The position numbers and the translations under genes are program-made. Shown here piece by piece: positions 10,370-24,118 of a DNA stretch of 64,000 nt. The number at the start of each line of letters is the position of its first letter. The first letter of the stretch is position 1. Source of the stretch: Thiomicrospira cyclica ALM1 (GTDB lineage Bacteria; Pseudomonadota; Gammaproteobacteria; Thiomicrospirales; Thiomicrospiraceae); NCBI RefSeq assembly GCF_000214825.1, contig NC_015581.1, positions 248,001-312,000 on the forward strand, given 5' to 3'. The notes beneath the pieces were generated by a model. It did no database searches. It had not been told where the DNA came from and worked only from the letters and a program-made list of their open reading frames with translations.

Positions 10370-11317
10370 ATGGTTGATTTATCAGTTAATGTGTGTGGTG
10401 TCACGTGTCACTCTCCGGTGGCAATGGCGTCCGGTAATGCCGGGTACGGGCTGGAGTATCAGGCCGTCTCCGGTTTTCGTAATCAGGACGTCGGCGCGGT
10501 ATTTTTAAAAGGTACAACACTCGAGCCCAAATTAGGCAATAAGGCCGAACGAGTTTGGGAGACGCCAAACGGCCTGCTCAACTCAATCGGTCTGCAAAAT
10601 CCGGGTGTTGATTATGTGGTAAAGCAATTGCTTCCGCAACTGGATTATACCGCGACGCGTTACTTCGCCAATGTGTCTGGTTCTAGCATTGAGGAATATG
10701 CGGAAGTCTGCAAGCGTTTTGATGACACGCAGCTAGCGGGTCTTGAGATTAATATCTCCTGTCCGAATGTAAAAAAAGGCGGTGCGGCGTTTGGGAATGA
10801 CCCGGACATGGCCGCACGTGTGGTAGAGGCTTGTCGAGCGAGTACCTCCAAGCCATTAATTGTAAAATTGTCACCCAATCAAACCGATATTGCGGAAGGC
10901 GCGCGACGGGTCATTGATGCGGGCGCCGATGCCTTGTCTGCGATTAATACCCTAATGGGAATGTCCATTAATATAGATACTTGGCGTCCAGATTTGGGTA
11001 ATAACCAAGGTGGCTTATCTGGGCCAGCGATTAAACCGGTAGCCCTATTGCGTGTCCATCAAGTCTATCAAGTTGCCAAACAGCACAATATTCCGATTAT
11101 TGGCTTAGGTGGTGTCAGCAGTGCTGAAGATGCCATTGAGTTTTTTCTTGCGGGTGCCACGATGGTTGCTGTTGGCACATCCCTTGCCAAAGATCCGATG
11201 CTTATAGCGAAAATGAATAAAGACATTGCGCGTTACCTACAAAAACGGGGCTTAGGTTCGGTTAGTCAATTAACCGGAAAACTAGAATTACATACCGATA
11301 CCGTCTTGTGCGGATAA
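10370..11317 (+). CDS. pyrD: Dihydroorotate dehydrogenase, class 1B type
   Basis: A 315-residue FMN enzyme that oxidises dihydroorotate to orotate in pyrimidine synthesis. It resembles the soluble class 1 enzymes: an early ASGNAGYG element, NISCPNVKKGG carrying the catalytic cysteine typical of class 1, and a C-terminal phosphate/FMN site (IIGLGGVSSAEDAIEFFLAGATMVAVGTS). There is no N-terminal membrane helix, so it is not the quinone-linked class 2 enzyme usual in gammaproteobacteria. Class 1B enzymes usually pair with the iron-sulfur flavoprotein PyrK, which is not in this window. It is followed 24 bases later by tyrS. Assignment to 1B rather than 1A is inferred from the active-site cysteine context. 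Confidence 0.88.
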   Translation: MVDLSVNVCGVTCHSPVAMASGNAGYGLEYQAVSGFRNQDVGAVFLKGTTLEPKLGNKAERVWETPNGLLNSIGLQNPGVDYVVKQLLPQLDYTATRYFANVSGSSIEEYAEVCKRFDDTQLAGLEINISCPNVKKGGAAFGNDPDMAARVVEACRASTSKPLIVKLSPNQTDIAEGARRVIDAGADALSAINTLMGMSINIDTWRPDLGNNQGGLSGPAIKPVALLRVHQVYQVAKQHNIPIIGLGGVSSAEDAIEFFLAGATMVAVGTSLAKDPMLIAKMNKDIARYLQKRGLGSVSQLTGKLELHTDTVLCG

Positions 11318-11341
11318 AACAGAAAAAGATAGAGAGAGAAG

Positions 11342-12532
11342 ATGTTAAGTATTGATGAACAGTTAGCCATTATTAAGCGCGGTGCCGATGAAATTTTGGT
11401 TGAAGCTGAGTTAATTGAAAAGTTAAAAACAGGGCGTCCGTTAATCGTTAAAGCCGGTTTCGACCCAACAGCACCGGATTTGCATCTTGGTCACACGGTT
11501 CTGATAAATAAACTCAAGCAATTGCAAGACCTTGGGCACGAAATTCACTTCTTAATTGGCGACTTTACCGCAATGATTGGTGATCCCACTGGGAAAAGTG
11601 CAACTAGGCCCCCGTTATCGGTAGAGGAGATTGCTGAAAATGCCCAGACTTACCAAGATCAGGTGTTTAAGATTCTCGATCCGCTAAAAACAAAAGTAGT
11701 GTTCAACTCCTCCTGGTTTAAGGATTTTTCAGCGGCCGACATGATTCGTTTAGCATCATCAGCGACTGTAGCCCGAATGTTGGAGCGTAACGACTTCGAG
11801 ACCCGATATCGTGCCGGTTCACCGATTGCGATTCATGAGTTTTTATACCCGCTCGTGCAGGGGTACGATTCGGTGGCGATGCAAGCGGACCTTGAGTTGG
11901 GTGGTACTGATCAAAAATTTAACCTATTAATGGGGCGTCAATTACAGCAGCAAGCTGGGCATAGGCCGCAAGTAACCTTAACGATGCCGATCCTTGAAGG
12001 TTTGGATGGTGTACAAAAAATGTCCAAATCGCTAAACAACTATATAGGTATAAAAGATACGCCTAATGATATGTTTGGAAAGGTTATGTCTGTCTCAGAT
12101 GAATTGATGTGGCGTTATTATGAGCTACTGAGCTTTGAAAGCCTGGCAACCATTGCGGGATATAAGCAAGCGGTTGCGGATGGTGAAAACCCACGTAACA
12201 TTAAAGTTAAGTTGGCGATGGAGCTAGTAGCCAGATTTCATTCGGCAGAAGATGCGCAGGCGGCATTAAGCGACTTCGAAACACGTTTTTCGAAAAACGC
12301 GATTCCCGATGAGATGCCCGAATACACCTTTAAAGGAGAAATGCCTTTGGCTAACCTTCTGAAAGAAGCAGGCCTGGTCCCAACCACCTCAGAGGCTCAT
12401 CGAATGATAAAACAGAGTGCGGTAAAGATTAATGGCGAAAAGGTAAGTGATGCGAAATTAGTTTTAACGAATTCGGAGTCCATTGTCGTTCAGGTTGGTA
12501 AACGCAAATTTGCTAGGATTACTTTGCAGTGA
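11342..12532 (+). CDS. tyrS: Tyrosyl-tRNA synthetase
   Basis: A class I aminoacyl-tRNA synthetase of 396 residues that charges tRNA-Tyr. The HIGH-type signature is HLGH at residues 48-51, and the second ATP motif KMSKS is at about 226-230. A C-terminal S4 RNA-binding domain (from about residue 330, with the core [18 protein letters not shown]) completes the enzyme. The sequence belongs to the longer TyrRS subtype common in proteobacteria ([21 protein letters not shown]). AGAGAGAAG just before the ATG serves as ribosome site. It is probably cotranscribed with the upstream dehydrogenase gene and is followed by the rRNA promoter region. Confidence 0.97.
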   Translation: MLSIDEQLAIIKRGADEILVEAELIEKLKTGRPLIVKAGFDPTAPDLHLGHTVLINKLKQLQDLGHEIHFLIGDFTAMIGDPTGKSATRPPLSVEEIAENAQTYQDQVFKILDPLKTKVVFNSSWFKDFSAADMIRLASSATVARMLERNDFETRYRAGSPIAIHEFLYPLVQGYDSVAMQADLELGGTDQKFNLLMGRQLQQQAGHRPQVTLTMPILEGLDGVQKMSKSLNNYIGIKDTPNDMFGKVMSVSDELMWRYYELLSFESLATIAGYKQAVADGENPRNIKVKLAMELVARFHSAEDAQAALSDFETRFSKNAIPDEMPEYTFKGEMPLANLLKEAGLVPTTSEAHRMIKQSAVKINGEKVSDAKLVLTNSESIVVQVGKRKFARITLQ

Positions 12533-12809
12533 TAATGAAACGGCAGATAAGTTTTGTAAATATCTGTAATAAATGAAATTTATAAAAAACAGTAAAAAAA
12601 CTCTAAAAAAGACTTGCAAGGAAAATCGGAGTCTGTAGAATACGCCTCACTTCGAAGCGATGCGCCAAGAAGGGAAGAAACAAGCGGTTTGAGTGAAAAG
12701 ATTTTGAAAATAAATATTGACACTAAAGCGCGGGCCTGGATATAATAGCGGGCTTCCAAACAACAAATTGTTGTGCTGGAAAACGAATAAGACGTTCTTT
12801 AAAAATCAG

Positions 12810-14544
<1,735 letters not shown>

Positions 14545-14583
14545 GAAAGAACGGCCTGGGTGCGCTCAGGTTAAAGAGGACCT

Positions 14584-14660
<77 letters not shown>

Positions 14661-14663
14661 CAT

Positions 14664-14739
14664 GGGGTTATAGCTCAGCTGGGAGAGCGCCTGCCTTGCA
14701 CGCAGGAGGTCGGCGGTTCGATCCCGCCTAACTCCACCA
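14664..14739 (+). tRNA. tRNA-Ala (anticodon TGC)
   Basis: A 76-base cloverleaf with acceptor GGGGTTA paired with TAACTCC (one wobble). The anticodon loop TTGCACG contains TGC, and CCA is encoded at 14737-14739. It begins three bases after tRNA-Ile in the rRNA spacer. Confidence 0.98.
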
Positions 14740-15126
14740 ATAAACACCGCTCATGGTGTTTTGGTTGATGAAAATTAGCTAAGAAACTATGAGCGGTTTT
14801 TATTGTTATTAGAGAAGATGAAAGTCTTTTGTAGTGACATGAAGTCGAAGTTCTTTAAAAATTAGGAAAAGATCTCTTCAAAAGAGAAGGTTAGTGCGCG
14901 TTGATGAGACGGCATTAACCCGGTGAGTGTGACCTCCAATCATGCTCACCAAACTTAGGTAACATGTATCTTGATGAGCAATCTCAAGCGAACATGTCAG
15001 CGAAGAATCTTAATTGCGTTGTGCACTCAAAGAGGGTGCCTTGATTGAGTTTTTAGAGATAGGAATTCAACACAAAAGGTCAAGGTCAACGAGTTAGTTT
15101 ACTAATAAGTTATTTTTGAGTTGTAT
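14740..15126 (+). other. Spacer between tRNA-Ala and 23S rRNA
   Basis: 387 bases without a gene. A boxA-like site (AGTTCTTTAAAAAT, 14849-14862) matches the one before 16S, as expected for rRNA antitermination. The last bases form the 5' arm of the pre-23S processing stem. A weak inverted repeat (ACCGCTCAT near 14747 and ATGAGCGGTTTTT near 14788) could form a long hairpin followed by T residues. I see no other feature. Confidence 0.75.
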
Positions 15127-18087
<2,961 letters not shown>

Positions 18088-18226
18088 ACAACTCAAAAGT
18101 GACTTAACTGATGTGTGAGCTTGAGAAAGCCGCAAGATCAAGTTATCTAAGTAAAACCCAGGAAGAGATCGATTCCTAAACAAAGAATTTTAGCCGGGTG
18201 TGGCGACACATCAGGCAAAGCCGAAT

Positions 18227-18345
18227 TGCTTGGCGACCATAGCGGAATGGAACCACCTGATCCCTTCTCGAACTCAGAAGTGAAACGTTCCAGCGCCGAT
18301 GGTAGTGTGGGGTCTCCCCATGCGAGAGTAGGTCATCGCCAAGCT
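18227..18345 (+). rRNA. rrf: 5S ribosomal RNA
   Basis: About 119 bases with the standard 5S landmarks: TGCTTGGCGACCATAGCG at the start, CGAACTCAGAAGTGAAACG, GCGCCGATGGTAGTGTGGGG and TGCGAGAGTAGG. The terminal stem TGCTTGGCGA pairs with TCGCCAAGC. It lies about 140 bases after 23S, with no tRNA between them. Ends are accurate to a few bases. Confidence 0.96.
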
Positions 18346-18354
18346 CCACATCCT

Positions 18355-18382
18355 AAACCCCTCTAATGAGGGGTTTTTTTTT
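18355..18382 (+). terminator. rRNA operon terminator
   Basis: AAACCCCTC (18355-18363) pairs with GAGGGGTTT (18368-18376) over a TAAT loop and runs into a stretch of nine T residues. This is a textbook Rho-independent terminator directly after 5S. Confidence 0.95.
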
Positions 18383-18462
18383 GCCTATTTTTTACTGGTT
18401 GTATTAATGTATCTTTATTTAGACATATCTATTACCGATGAATTAGTTCCGGAGTCTTGTCT

Positions 18463-19284
18463 GTGATAACAAGTAATTCAGTAATGCCTTCAATAATGAC
18501 CAGGTTAGATAAGTACCAAGCAGTTTACCAGTTCAAATTCAAGCGACTCGCATCAACAAATAGCTTTCTGAAAGACATAGCAGGCTTTACTAATCACCCG
18601 GTAACATGTGTCGCAGATTGTCAAACTAAGGGATATGGTCAACAGAACCGTAATTGGGCTAGTCAAGAAAATGACATTGCTATGTCATTAATGCTTCCAA
18701 TGCCTCATATAGACAATAGCATTAGACTTCCAGACGGTCTATCCCAGCGTGTTGCACTTGCCATTGCCGAAGCGCTTGCTGAGCAAAGCCACCAAAACAT
18801 ACAGCTAAAATGGCCGAACGACATATTTATAAATAACGCCAAAGTCGGTGGAATTTTAATTGAATTGGAGCGCGCAGCAAACGGACAGTGGTTAATTATT
18901 ATCGGGCTGGGTGTAAACTTACAACCACCGTTACAACATCCCGATGCAAGCTATAAACGGGGTTGGTTTATTCCTAATACAAGCCGTAATCAACTGATAG
19001 GTTCCATCGAAGCACATCTAATTAAGACACTCTTTACGAGTGCTAAGATAACTTCAGCACCGCTAAACGTAAACGCATGGCAAGCGCGGGACCTTTTTAC
19101 TCAAGGCGAAACAATTTATGTGGTTTCGACGCAAAATAAACCACAGATCGCCTACTATCAGGGAATTAATCTTCAAGGCGAAGCCATGGTATATTATGCC
19201 CATCAGCCAAATAAGCTAGTGCGTCTAAATTCTGGGACGGTTAGTTTACGAACCTATGAGACCAATGAAGATGGAACCAACTAG
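18463..19284 (+). CDS. birA: Biotin-[acetyl-CoA-carboxylase] ligase, no DNA-binding domain
   Basis: Biotin protein ligase, which makes biotinyl-AMP and attaches biotin to the carboxyl carrier protein. The ligase core begins almost at once (YQFKRLASTNSFLKD). The nucleotide loop region is KGYGQQNRNWAS, followed by LKWPNDIFINNAKVGGILIE and IIGLGVNLQ. The N-terminal helix-turn-helix of E. coli BirA is absent, so this is a monofunctional ligase and not a repressor. The start is uncertain: TTG 18457 is only two bases from GGAG (18451-18454), so GTG 18463 is preferred (273 residues). ATG 18484 is also possible. The end overlaps coaX, which suggests coupling. Confidence 0.92.
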   Translation: MITSNSVMPSIMTRLDKYQAVYQFKFKRLASTNSFLKDIAGFTNHPVTCVADCQTKGYGQQNRNWASQENDIAMSLMLPMPHIDNSIRLPDGLSQRVALAIAEALAEQSHQNIQLKWPNDIFINNAKVGGILIELERAANGQWLIIIGLGVNLQPPLQHPDASYKRGWFIPNTSRNQLIGSIEAHLIKTLFTSAKITSAPLNVNAWQARDLFTQGETIYVVSTQNKPQIAYYQGINLQGEAMVYYAHQPNKLVRLNSGTVSLRTYETNEDGTN

Positions 19285-20098
19285 CCTGCTAATTGACCAG
19301 GGTAATAGTCAACTAAAATGGGCGCTTATTAAGAACGAACAGTTCCGCTTTATAGCGTCAGGGCAATGTAAATCACTAGTGGCGTTTCAACACCAGTTAG
19401 CCGGGGAAGCCCCAATTCTGAGCAGTATATCGAAAGTATGGATCAGTTCTGTTGCTAAACAGGCGCAACAAACCCAACTACTCGAACTACTAGCCGATTA
19501 CCCATTAAATACGCATCTAGCCAAAACACCGTTGATTAGCCAAAATCCTCACCTTATTAATGGCTATGACAACCCAGCTCAACTGGGTATCGATCGTTGG
19601 CTAGCTTTATTAGCTTGCGGTCACTTTTATGGCTATCCGTGTGTGCTTGTTGATGCGGGGAGTGCGTTAACTTTGGATTACGTTGACCATACGGGTCATC
19701 ATCATGGTGGATGGATACTACCAGGTCTAGCAAAATCGATACAAAGTCTCACAGCACATACTCGGCTATCTGAAACAGACCTTAGTCATCAAAATTACAC
19801 CATGGATTTTGAAGTCACTGAGCTGAAGATGGGTACCGATACTACGCAAGGCATTCAAGCAGGCCTGCTAGCAGGTGCGGTGGGCGCTATTGATCAGTTT
19901 CTCCAACAGGCAATACAGACGCAGGACAATGCAACTCCATCATTCCCCAATGCTAACGCCATAAACAAAATTATATGTGGTGGAGAAGCCCCTTTCATAC
20001 AGCCTTTGCTTAGTGGAAAATGGCGATATGAGAAAGATCTCGTTTTAAAAGGATTAGCGCTATACGCACAATCTAATCAACCAGCCAAATCAAACTAA
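19256..20098 (+). CDS. coaX: Type III pantothenate kinase
   Basis: Phosphorylates pantothenate, the first step of coenzyme A synthesis, with the CoaX fold of the ASKHA superfamily. The ATP-binding motif is LLIDQGNSQLKWALI near the N-terminus. The pantothenate region is GIDRWLALLACG followed by VLVDAGSALTLDYVD, and GGWILPGL and AGLLAGAVGAIDQ are family signatures. Length is about 275-280 residues. The start is ambiguous among ATG 19256, 19265 and 19271, with no clear ribosome site, so translation probably depends on coupling to birA, whose end it overlaps. The birA-coaX pair is common. coaD, a later step of the same pathway, is also in this window at 27530. Confidence 0.92.
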   Translation: MRPMKMEPTSLLIDQGNSQLKWALIKNEQFRFIASGQCKSLVAFQHQLAGEAPILSSISKVWISSVAKQAQQTQLLELLADYPLNTHLAKTPLISQNPHLINGYDNPAQLGIDRWLALLACGHFYGYPCVLVDAGSALTLDYVDHTGHHHGGWILPGLAKSIQSLTAHTRLSETDLSHQNYTMDFEVTELKMGTDTTQGIQAGLLAGAVGAIDQFLQQAIQTQDNATPSFPNANAINKIICGGEAPFIQPLLSGKWRYEKDLVLKGLALYAQSNQPAKSN

Positions 20099-20130
20099 CT
20101 TAAATTTCTGCTAATTTTGTTTAAAACATA

Positions 20131-20158
20131 TTGACTCTTAATTAAACCAACTTATAAT
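20131..20158 (+). promoter_or_regulatory. Promoter of tRNA-Thr
   Basis: TTGACT (20131-20136) and TATAAT (20153-20158) are 16 bases apart. A GC-rich discriminator (AGCGCGC) leads directly to the tRNA at 20169. This fits a strong stable-RNA promoter. Confidence 0.8.
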
Positions 20159-20168
20159 AGCGCGCATT

Positions 20169-20244
20169 GCCGACATAGCACAACTGGTAGTGCAACTGAT
20201 TTGTAATCAGTAGGTTGGGGGTTCGAGTCCCTCTGTCGGCACCA
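20169..20244 (+). tRNA. tRNA-Thr (anticodon TGT)
   Basis: A 76-base cloverleaf: acceptor GCCGACA with TGTCGGC, D stem GCAC/GTGC, anticodon loop TTTGTAA with TGT, and encoded CCA at 20242-20244. It closely follows the E. coli tRNA-Thr(UGU) sequence. It stands alone between coaX and fabA. Confidence 0.97.
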
Positions 20245-20320
20245 CTTCTTAGTTACCCTCCAAACCAATTGCGTCAAGCTATCGACAGCACAACCATGAT
20301 GAGTTTCTAATTTGTATACT

Positions 20321-20348
20321 TTGCCTCAACTCGCAAGGCTGATATAAT
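20321..20348 (+). promoter_or_regulatory. Likely fabA promoter
   Basis: TTGCCT (20321-20326) and TATAAT (20343-20348) are separated by 16 bases, about 25 bases before the fabA ATG. I could not recognise a FadR or FabR operator. Confidence 0.6.
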
Positions 20349-20373
20349 ATCGAAAATTTTATATGGAAAAAAC

Positions 20374-20889
20374 ATGAACCAACAATCTAGTTATAGCCGT
20401 GAAGAGTTGCTCCAATGTGGGCGTGGTGAATTATTCGGACCAGGCAATGCCCAGCTCCCCAAACCGCCAATGCTCATGTTTGATCGCATTACCGAAATTT
20501 CTGAAGAGGGCGGTGCCCATGGTAAAGGCATCATTCGTGCCGAGCTAGATATCACGCCAGACCTGTGGTTTTTTGAATGCCATTTTAACGAAGACCCGGT
20601 AATGCCAGGCTGTTTAGGGCTTGATGCAATGTGGCAACTGATTGGTTTTTTCCTCGGTTGGACCGGTGGTCCAGGACGCGGGCGTGCATTGGGCTCAGGC
20701 GAAGTTAAATTCTATGGCCAAATTCTGCCTAAAGCAAAAAAAGTAGAATATGTCATTGAAATGAAGCGTGTCATTAAGCGCAAACTCTACATGGGCATTG
20801 GCGACGCCAAATTGTTTGTAGATGGTCGCGAAATTTACAGTGCTACCGACCTAAAAGTCGGCTTGTTTACCAACACGGATAGTTTTTAA
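20374..20889 (+). CDS. fabA: 3-hydroxydecanoyl-ACP dehydratase/isomerase
   Basis: The enzyme dehydrates beta-hydroxyacyl-ACP and isomerises trans-2-decenoyl-ACP to the cis-3 form, the branch point to unsaturated fatty acids. The protein has 171 residues, as in E. coli. Active-site His70 lies in [14 protein letters not shown] and Asp84 in LGLDAMWQL. One base separates it from fabB, so the pair forms the classic anaerobic unsaturated-fatty-acid operon. A promoter lies just upstream. Confidence 0.98.
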   Translation: MNQQSSYSREELLQCGRGELFGPGNAQLPKPPMLMFDRITEISEEGGAHGKGIIRAELDITPDLWFFECHFNEDPVMPGCLGLDAMWQLIGFFLGWTGGPGRGRALGSGEVKFYGQILPKAKKVEYVIEMKRVIKRKLYMGIGDAKLFVDGREIYSATDLKVGLFTNTDSF

Positions 20890-20890
20890 T

Positions 20891-22111
20891 ATGAAAAGAG
20901 TTGTCATCACCGGACTTGGCATCGTCTCGAGCCTAGGAAATAAAAAACAAACAGTAGCCGAATCGCTCAAACTGGGCAAGTCAGGCATTGTTGCCGCGCC
21001 TGAATACACTGAAAATGGTATGCGGTCACAAATTCATGGTGCTATTAAAGACCTCAGCTTTGAAGAACTTATTCCCCGCAAACAACTGCGTTTTATGGGT
21101 GATGCCGCGGCCTACAGCTACATTGCTATGGAACAAGCTATTGCAGACTCCGGTTTAACCCCAGAGATGGTCTCAAATGAGCGTACGGGTATTATTGCTG
21201 GCTCGGGCGGTGGTTCCAACTCAAACTCAACCCAAGCGGTAGAAATTACACGCGAAAAAGGCGTTAAGCGGGTAGGCCCTTACATGGTAACTCGTACTAT
21301 GGGCAGCACAGTATCAGCCTGCCTAGCTACCCCGTTTAAAATCAAAGGTATTAACTACTCGATTAGCTCGGCCTGCTCAACCAGTGCGCACTGTGTCGGT
21401 ACGGCTGTTGAACAAATCCAACTTGGCAAGCAAGATGTCGTGTTTGCCGGTGGTGGCGAAGAGCTACACTGGACCATGTCGGTACTGTTTGATGCCATGG
21501 GTGCTCTATCATCCAAATATAACGACACACCAGAAAAAGCATCCAGAACCTATGACGCCAATCGTGATGGTTTTGTTATCGCGGGTGGCGGTGGCATGGT
21601 TGTCGTTGAAGAGCTCGAGCACGCATTGGCACGTGGTGCAAAAATTTACGCTGAAATCGTTGGCTATGGCGCTAACTCAGATGGCTACGACATGGTCGCC
21701 CCATCGGGTGAAGGTGCGGTTCGTTGTATGCGTCAAGCACTTAGTACGGTTGAAGGTCCAATTGATTACATCAACCCGCATGGCACCAGTACGCCAGTCG
21801 GTGATACTAAAGAAATGGCGGCTGTTCGTGAGGTTTTTGGTAACCAAGTACCAAAAATCAGTTCAACTAAAGCCATGTCCGGTCACTCGCTGGGTGCCGC
21901 CGGGGTACACGAATTAATTTACAGCCTATTAATGATGGAAGAGGATTTTATCGCGCCGTCAATAAATATCGAAGCGCTGGACCCTGACTGCGAAGGGATG
22001 CCGATTGTTACTGAAACTATCTATAACGCGGGTCTTAACCGCATTATGAGCAATAGCTTTGGATTTGGTGGCACGAATGCTTCATTAGTGGTTCAGCGTT
22101 ACGCTAAATAG
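20891..22111 (+). CDS. fabB: 3-oxoacyl-ACP synthase I
   Basis: A condensing enzyme (406 residues) that elongates the cis-3-decenoyl-ACP made by FabA. The catalytic triad is visible: Cys162 in [10 protein letters not shown], one histidine in [11 protein letters not shown] and the other in [15 protein letters not shown]. The C-terminal [13 protein letters not shown] is also characteristic. Together with the adjacent fabA this argues for FabB rather than FabF. The end lies within an 11-base tandem duplication that repeats the stop codon. A good terminator follows. Confidence 0.97.
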   Translation: MKRVVITGLGIVSSLGNKKQTVAESLKLGKSGIVAAPEYTENGMRSQIHGAIKDLSFEELIPRKQLRFMGDAAAYSYIAMEQAIADSGLTPEMVSNERTGIIAGSGGGSNSNSTQAVEITREKGVKRVGPYMVTRTMGSTVSACLATPFKIKGINYSISSACSTSAHCVGTAVEQIQLGKQDVVFAGGGEELHWTMSVLFDAMGALSSKYNDTPEKASRTYDANRDGFVIAGGGGMVVVEELEHALARGAKIYAEIVGYGANSDGYDMVAPSGEGAVRCMRQALSTVEGPIDYINPHGTSTPVGDTKEMAAVREVFGNQVPKISSTKAMSGHSLGAAGVHELIYSLLMMEEDFIAPSINIEALDPDCEGMPIVTETIYNAGLNRIMSNSFGFGGTNASLVVQRYAK

Positions 22112-22124
22112 CCGCTAAATAGCC
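22103..22124 (+). repeat. 11-bp tandem duplication over the fabB stop codon
   Basis: GCTAAATAGCC occurs twice in direct tandem (22103-22113 and 22114-22124). The first copy includes the fabB stop TAG (22109-22111). It parallels the duplication at the end of secB. Confidence 0.85.
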
Positions 22125-22158
22125 ACGAAATAATATATCTGTTAAATAATCTGTCTAT

Positions 22159-22184
22159 AGCGGTGCTCAACACACCGCTTTTTT
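22159..22184 (+). terminator. fabAB terminator
   Basis: AGCGGTG (22159-22165) pairs with CACCGCT (22173-22179), followed by a run of T residues. This is a Rho-independent terminator about 50 bases after fabB. Confidence 0.85.
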
Positions 22185-22220
22185 GGACTACTTGTAGAAT
22201 CAACACTCAATAATCCACTT

Positions 22221-22847
22221 TCAGCACCGTCCAAAAAAGCAGCGCTGTGCAGGCAATCGGCATTGGCTTAACTGATTTTGATACATAATACTTCGCTGTT
22301 CCACCCGTTTTGCCACCGACATTAACCAAGGCTTTTGCTCATAGGTCTTGCGCCTAAAACCGCCATGACCCTCGTGATAGGCCAAATACAAATTATACGG
22401 GTCATTAAGCGCGATTCCGTTGCGCGAATGCGACAAGCTGTTATACCAGCCAATAAAATCTAACGCATCGTTAAGGTTAGTACGCCTTGCCCGTAAATTA
22501 CCCGTTGCTTTTTGATAATCAGACCAAGTGCCATCAAGCGCCTGGGCATAGCCTAGTGCACTGGATGCTCGACGCCCCGGAATCACGCCTAAATGGGTTT
22601 TACGCGGTGGACGCGCGTCGTGCACAAAACGCGACTCCTGGTGCACAAACGCTTTTTGAATCGCAATCGAGGTCCCCCATTTGTCCTGAGAGCGCTTCGC
22701 CGCGGTATACCATTGGCGATCATGCTTAATCAAATTACAAACATTATCATGGACGGATGGCGGCGGATTGCGATTAGTGGCACAGCCCTGAAGCGTCAAA
22801 GTGCCAATCATTAAACCGCCCAACACAAGTTTATTCCAGTGGTTCAA
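22221..22847 (-). CDS. Putative lipoprotein with lytic transglycosylase-like domain
   Basis: The predicted 208-residue protein starts MNHWNKLVLGGLMIGTLTLQGC, a short lipoprotein signal peptide with Cys22 as lipid anchor. The mature part resembles an SLT-type transglycosylase. FVHQESRFVHDARPP carries the likely catalytic glutamate. SALGYAQALDGTWSDYQ replaces the usual GLMQ signature. NLYLAYHEGHGGF matches the C-terminal part of the fold. It probably cleaves peptidoglycan at the inner face of the outer membrane; this is inferred from the fold. The start is TTG 22847, preceded by a strong GGAGGGG; the longer ATG 22916 would put the signal peptide internally. It lies downstream of ftsY on the same strand. 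Confidence 0.75.
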   Translation of the reverse strand: MNHWNKLVLGGLMIGTLTLQGCATNRNPPPSVHDNVCNLIKHDRQWYTAAKRSQDKWGTSIAIQKAFVHQESRFVHDARPPRKTHLGVIPGRRASSALGYAQALDGTWSDYQKATGNLRARRTNLNDALDFIGWYNSLSHSRNGIALNDPYNLYLAYHEGHGGFRRKTYEQKPWLMSVAKRVEQRSIMYQNQLSQCRLPAQRCFFGRC

Positions 22848-22956
22848 GTATTTCCCCTCCGTATAAAATAAAAGGTCGCCTCGGCGTATATTATTTATAT
22901 GTAATAACACTAGCAACGCATTAGCACTAAAATCACAACAAAACCGCCGCCACCGC

Positions 22957-24009
22957 TTAATGTTCAGAAGCCGGGCTATCTAAAAATGCGTCCACAAACG
23001 CCTTCGCATTAAAGACTTGCAGATCATCAATTTTCTCACCAACACCAATAAACTTCACCGGCAAGCCCAGCGTTTGCGCCAAATTAAAAATAACGCCGCC
23101 CTTAGCCGTACCGTCCAACTTCGTAATCACCAGGCCTGTTACGCCAACTGCTTCATGAAACTGCTTAGCCTGATTAATCGCATTTTGACCAATCGAGGCA
23201 TCCAACACCAGCAATACATCATGCGGCGCATCGGCATCACACTTCTGAATAACGCGCTTAACCTTCTTAAGTTCGTCCATCAAATTATGTTGCGTATGCA
23301 AACGCCCGGCCGTGTCAGCTAGCAACACATCTAAGTTTTTGGCCTGTGCTGAATGGATGGCATCAAAAATAACCGCCGCAGAATCGGCACCGGTTTTTTG
23401 TGCCATTACTGCAATTTGATTCCGCTCGCCCCAAGTTTGCAACTGTTCCACCGCCGCGGCCCGGAATGTATCGCCCGCTGCCAACATCACCTTATGTTGT
23501 TGGCGTTGTAAAAACTTAGCCAGCTTACCAATGGTGGTGGTTTTACCGGCGCCATTAATGCCCACCATCAACACCACGTGAGGTTTGGCATCACTGTTAA
23601 TCACCAACGCCTGTTCAACGGGCGTCAAAATCGCCTCGAGTTGACTGGCCAAGGCTTCAAACAAGGCTTGTGGATCTTTTAACGCCTGACGCGACACCTG
23701 CTCAGTCAGCGCATCAATAATTTGGGTCGTTGCCTCAAAGCCAACATCCGCCTGCAATAACAGGGTTTCCAGCTCCTCAAGCAGTTCGTCATCAATCTGT
23801 TTTTTACCTAAAAATAACTGCGATAATCCCGACGTAAAGGCTTCGCGTGATTTTGTCAGTTGGGATTTTAGTCGCGCAAACAGCCCCATTTTCGTTGGCG
23901 TCTCCCCAGTCTCTTGCGAGACTTCGCTCACCTCGGCGACATTGCTAACCTCTTCAGGGGGTGTCTCAGTTACAATAGGTTTCTTTTTAAAAAAATCGAA
24001 CATAGCCAT
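22957..24009 (-). CDS. ftsY: Signal recognition particle receptor FtsY
   Basis: The SRP-dependent membrane targeting GTPase, 350 residues. The N-terminal 50 or so residues are acidic (TETPPEEVSNVAEVSEVSQE), shorter than the E. coli A domain. An N domain and a G domain follow, with the P loop GINGAGKTTTIGKLA, the SRP-type DTAGRLHT, and TKLDGTAKGG. It pairs with the SRP protein Ffh (not in this window) to deliver ribosomes to SecYEG. It is divergent from the M16 peptidase genes and close to rsmD, a common arrangement. Confidence 0.97.
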   Translation of the reverse strand: MAMFDFFKKKPIVTETPPEEVSNVAEVSEVSQETGETPTKMGLFARLKSQLTKSREAFTSGLSQLFLGKKQIDDELLEELETLLLQADVGFEATTQIIDALTEQVSRQALKDPQALFEALASQLEAILTPVEQALVINSDAKPHVVLMVGINGAGKTTTIGKLAKFLQRQQHKVMLAAGDTFRAAAVEQLQTWGERNQIAVMAQKTGADSAAVIFDAIHSAQAKNLDVLLADTAGRLHTQHNLMDELKKVKRVIQKCDADAPHDVLLVLDASIGQNAINQAKQFHEAVGVTGLVITKLDGTAKGGVIFNLAQTLGLPVKFIGVGEKIDDLQVFNAKAFVDAFLDSPASEH

Positions 24010-24118
24010 CTCAGTAAATTAGGAAAAATGTGACGCACTGGCCCGCGCCTCTTGTAAATGTCATATCGCCCTATTATAAATAACTTATTGTTTTTTGCAC
24101 TGCAAACAGGAGCCACGG

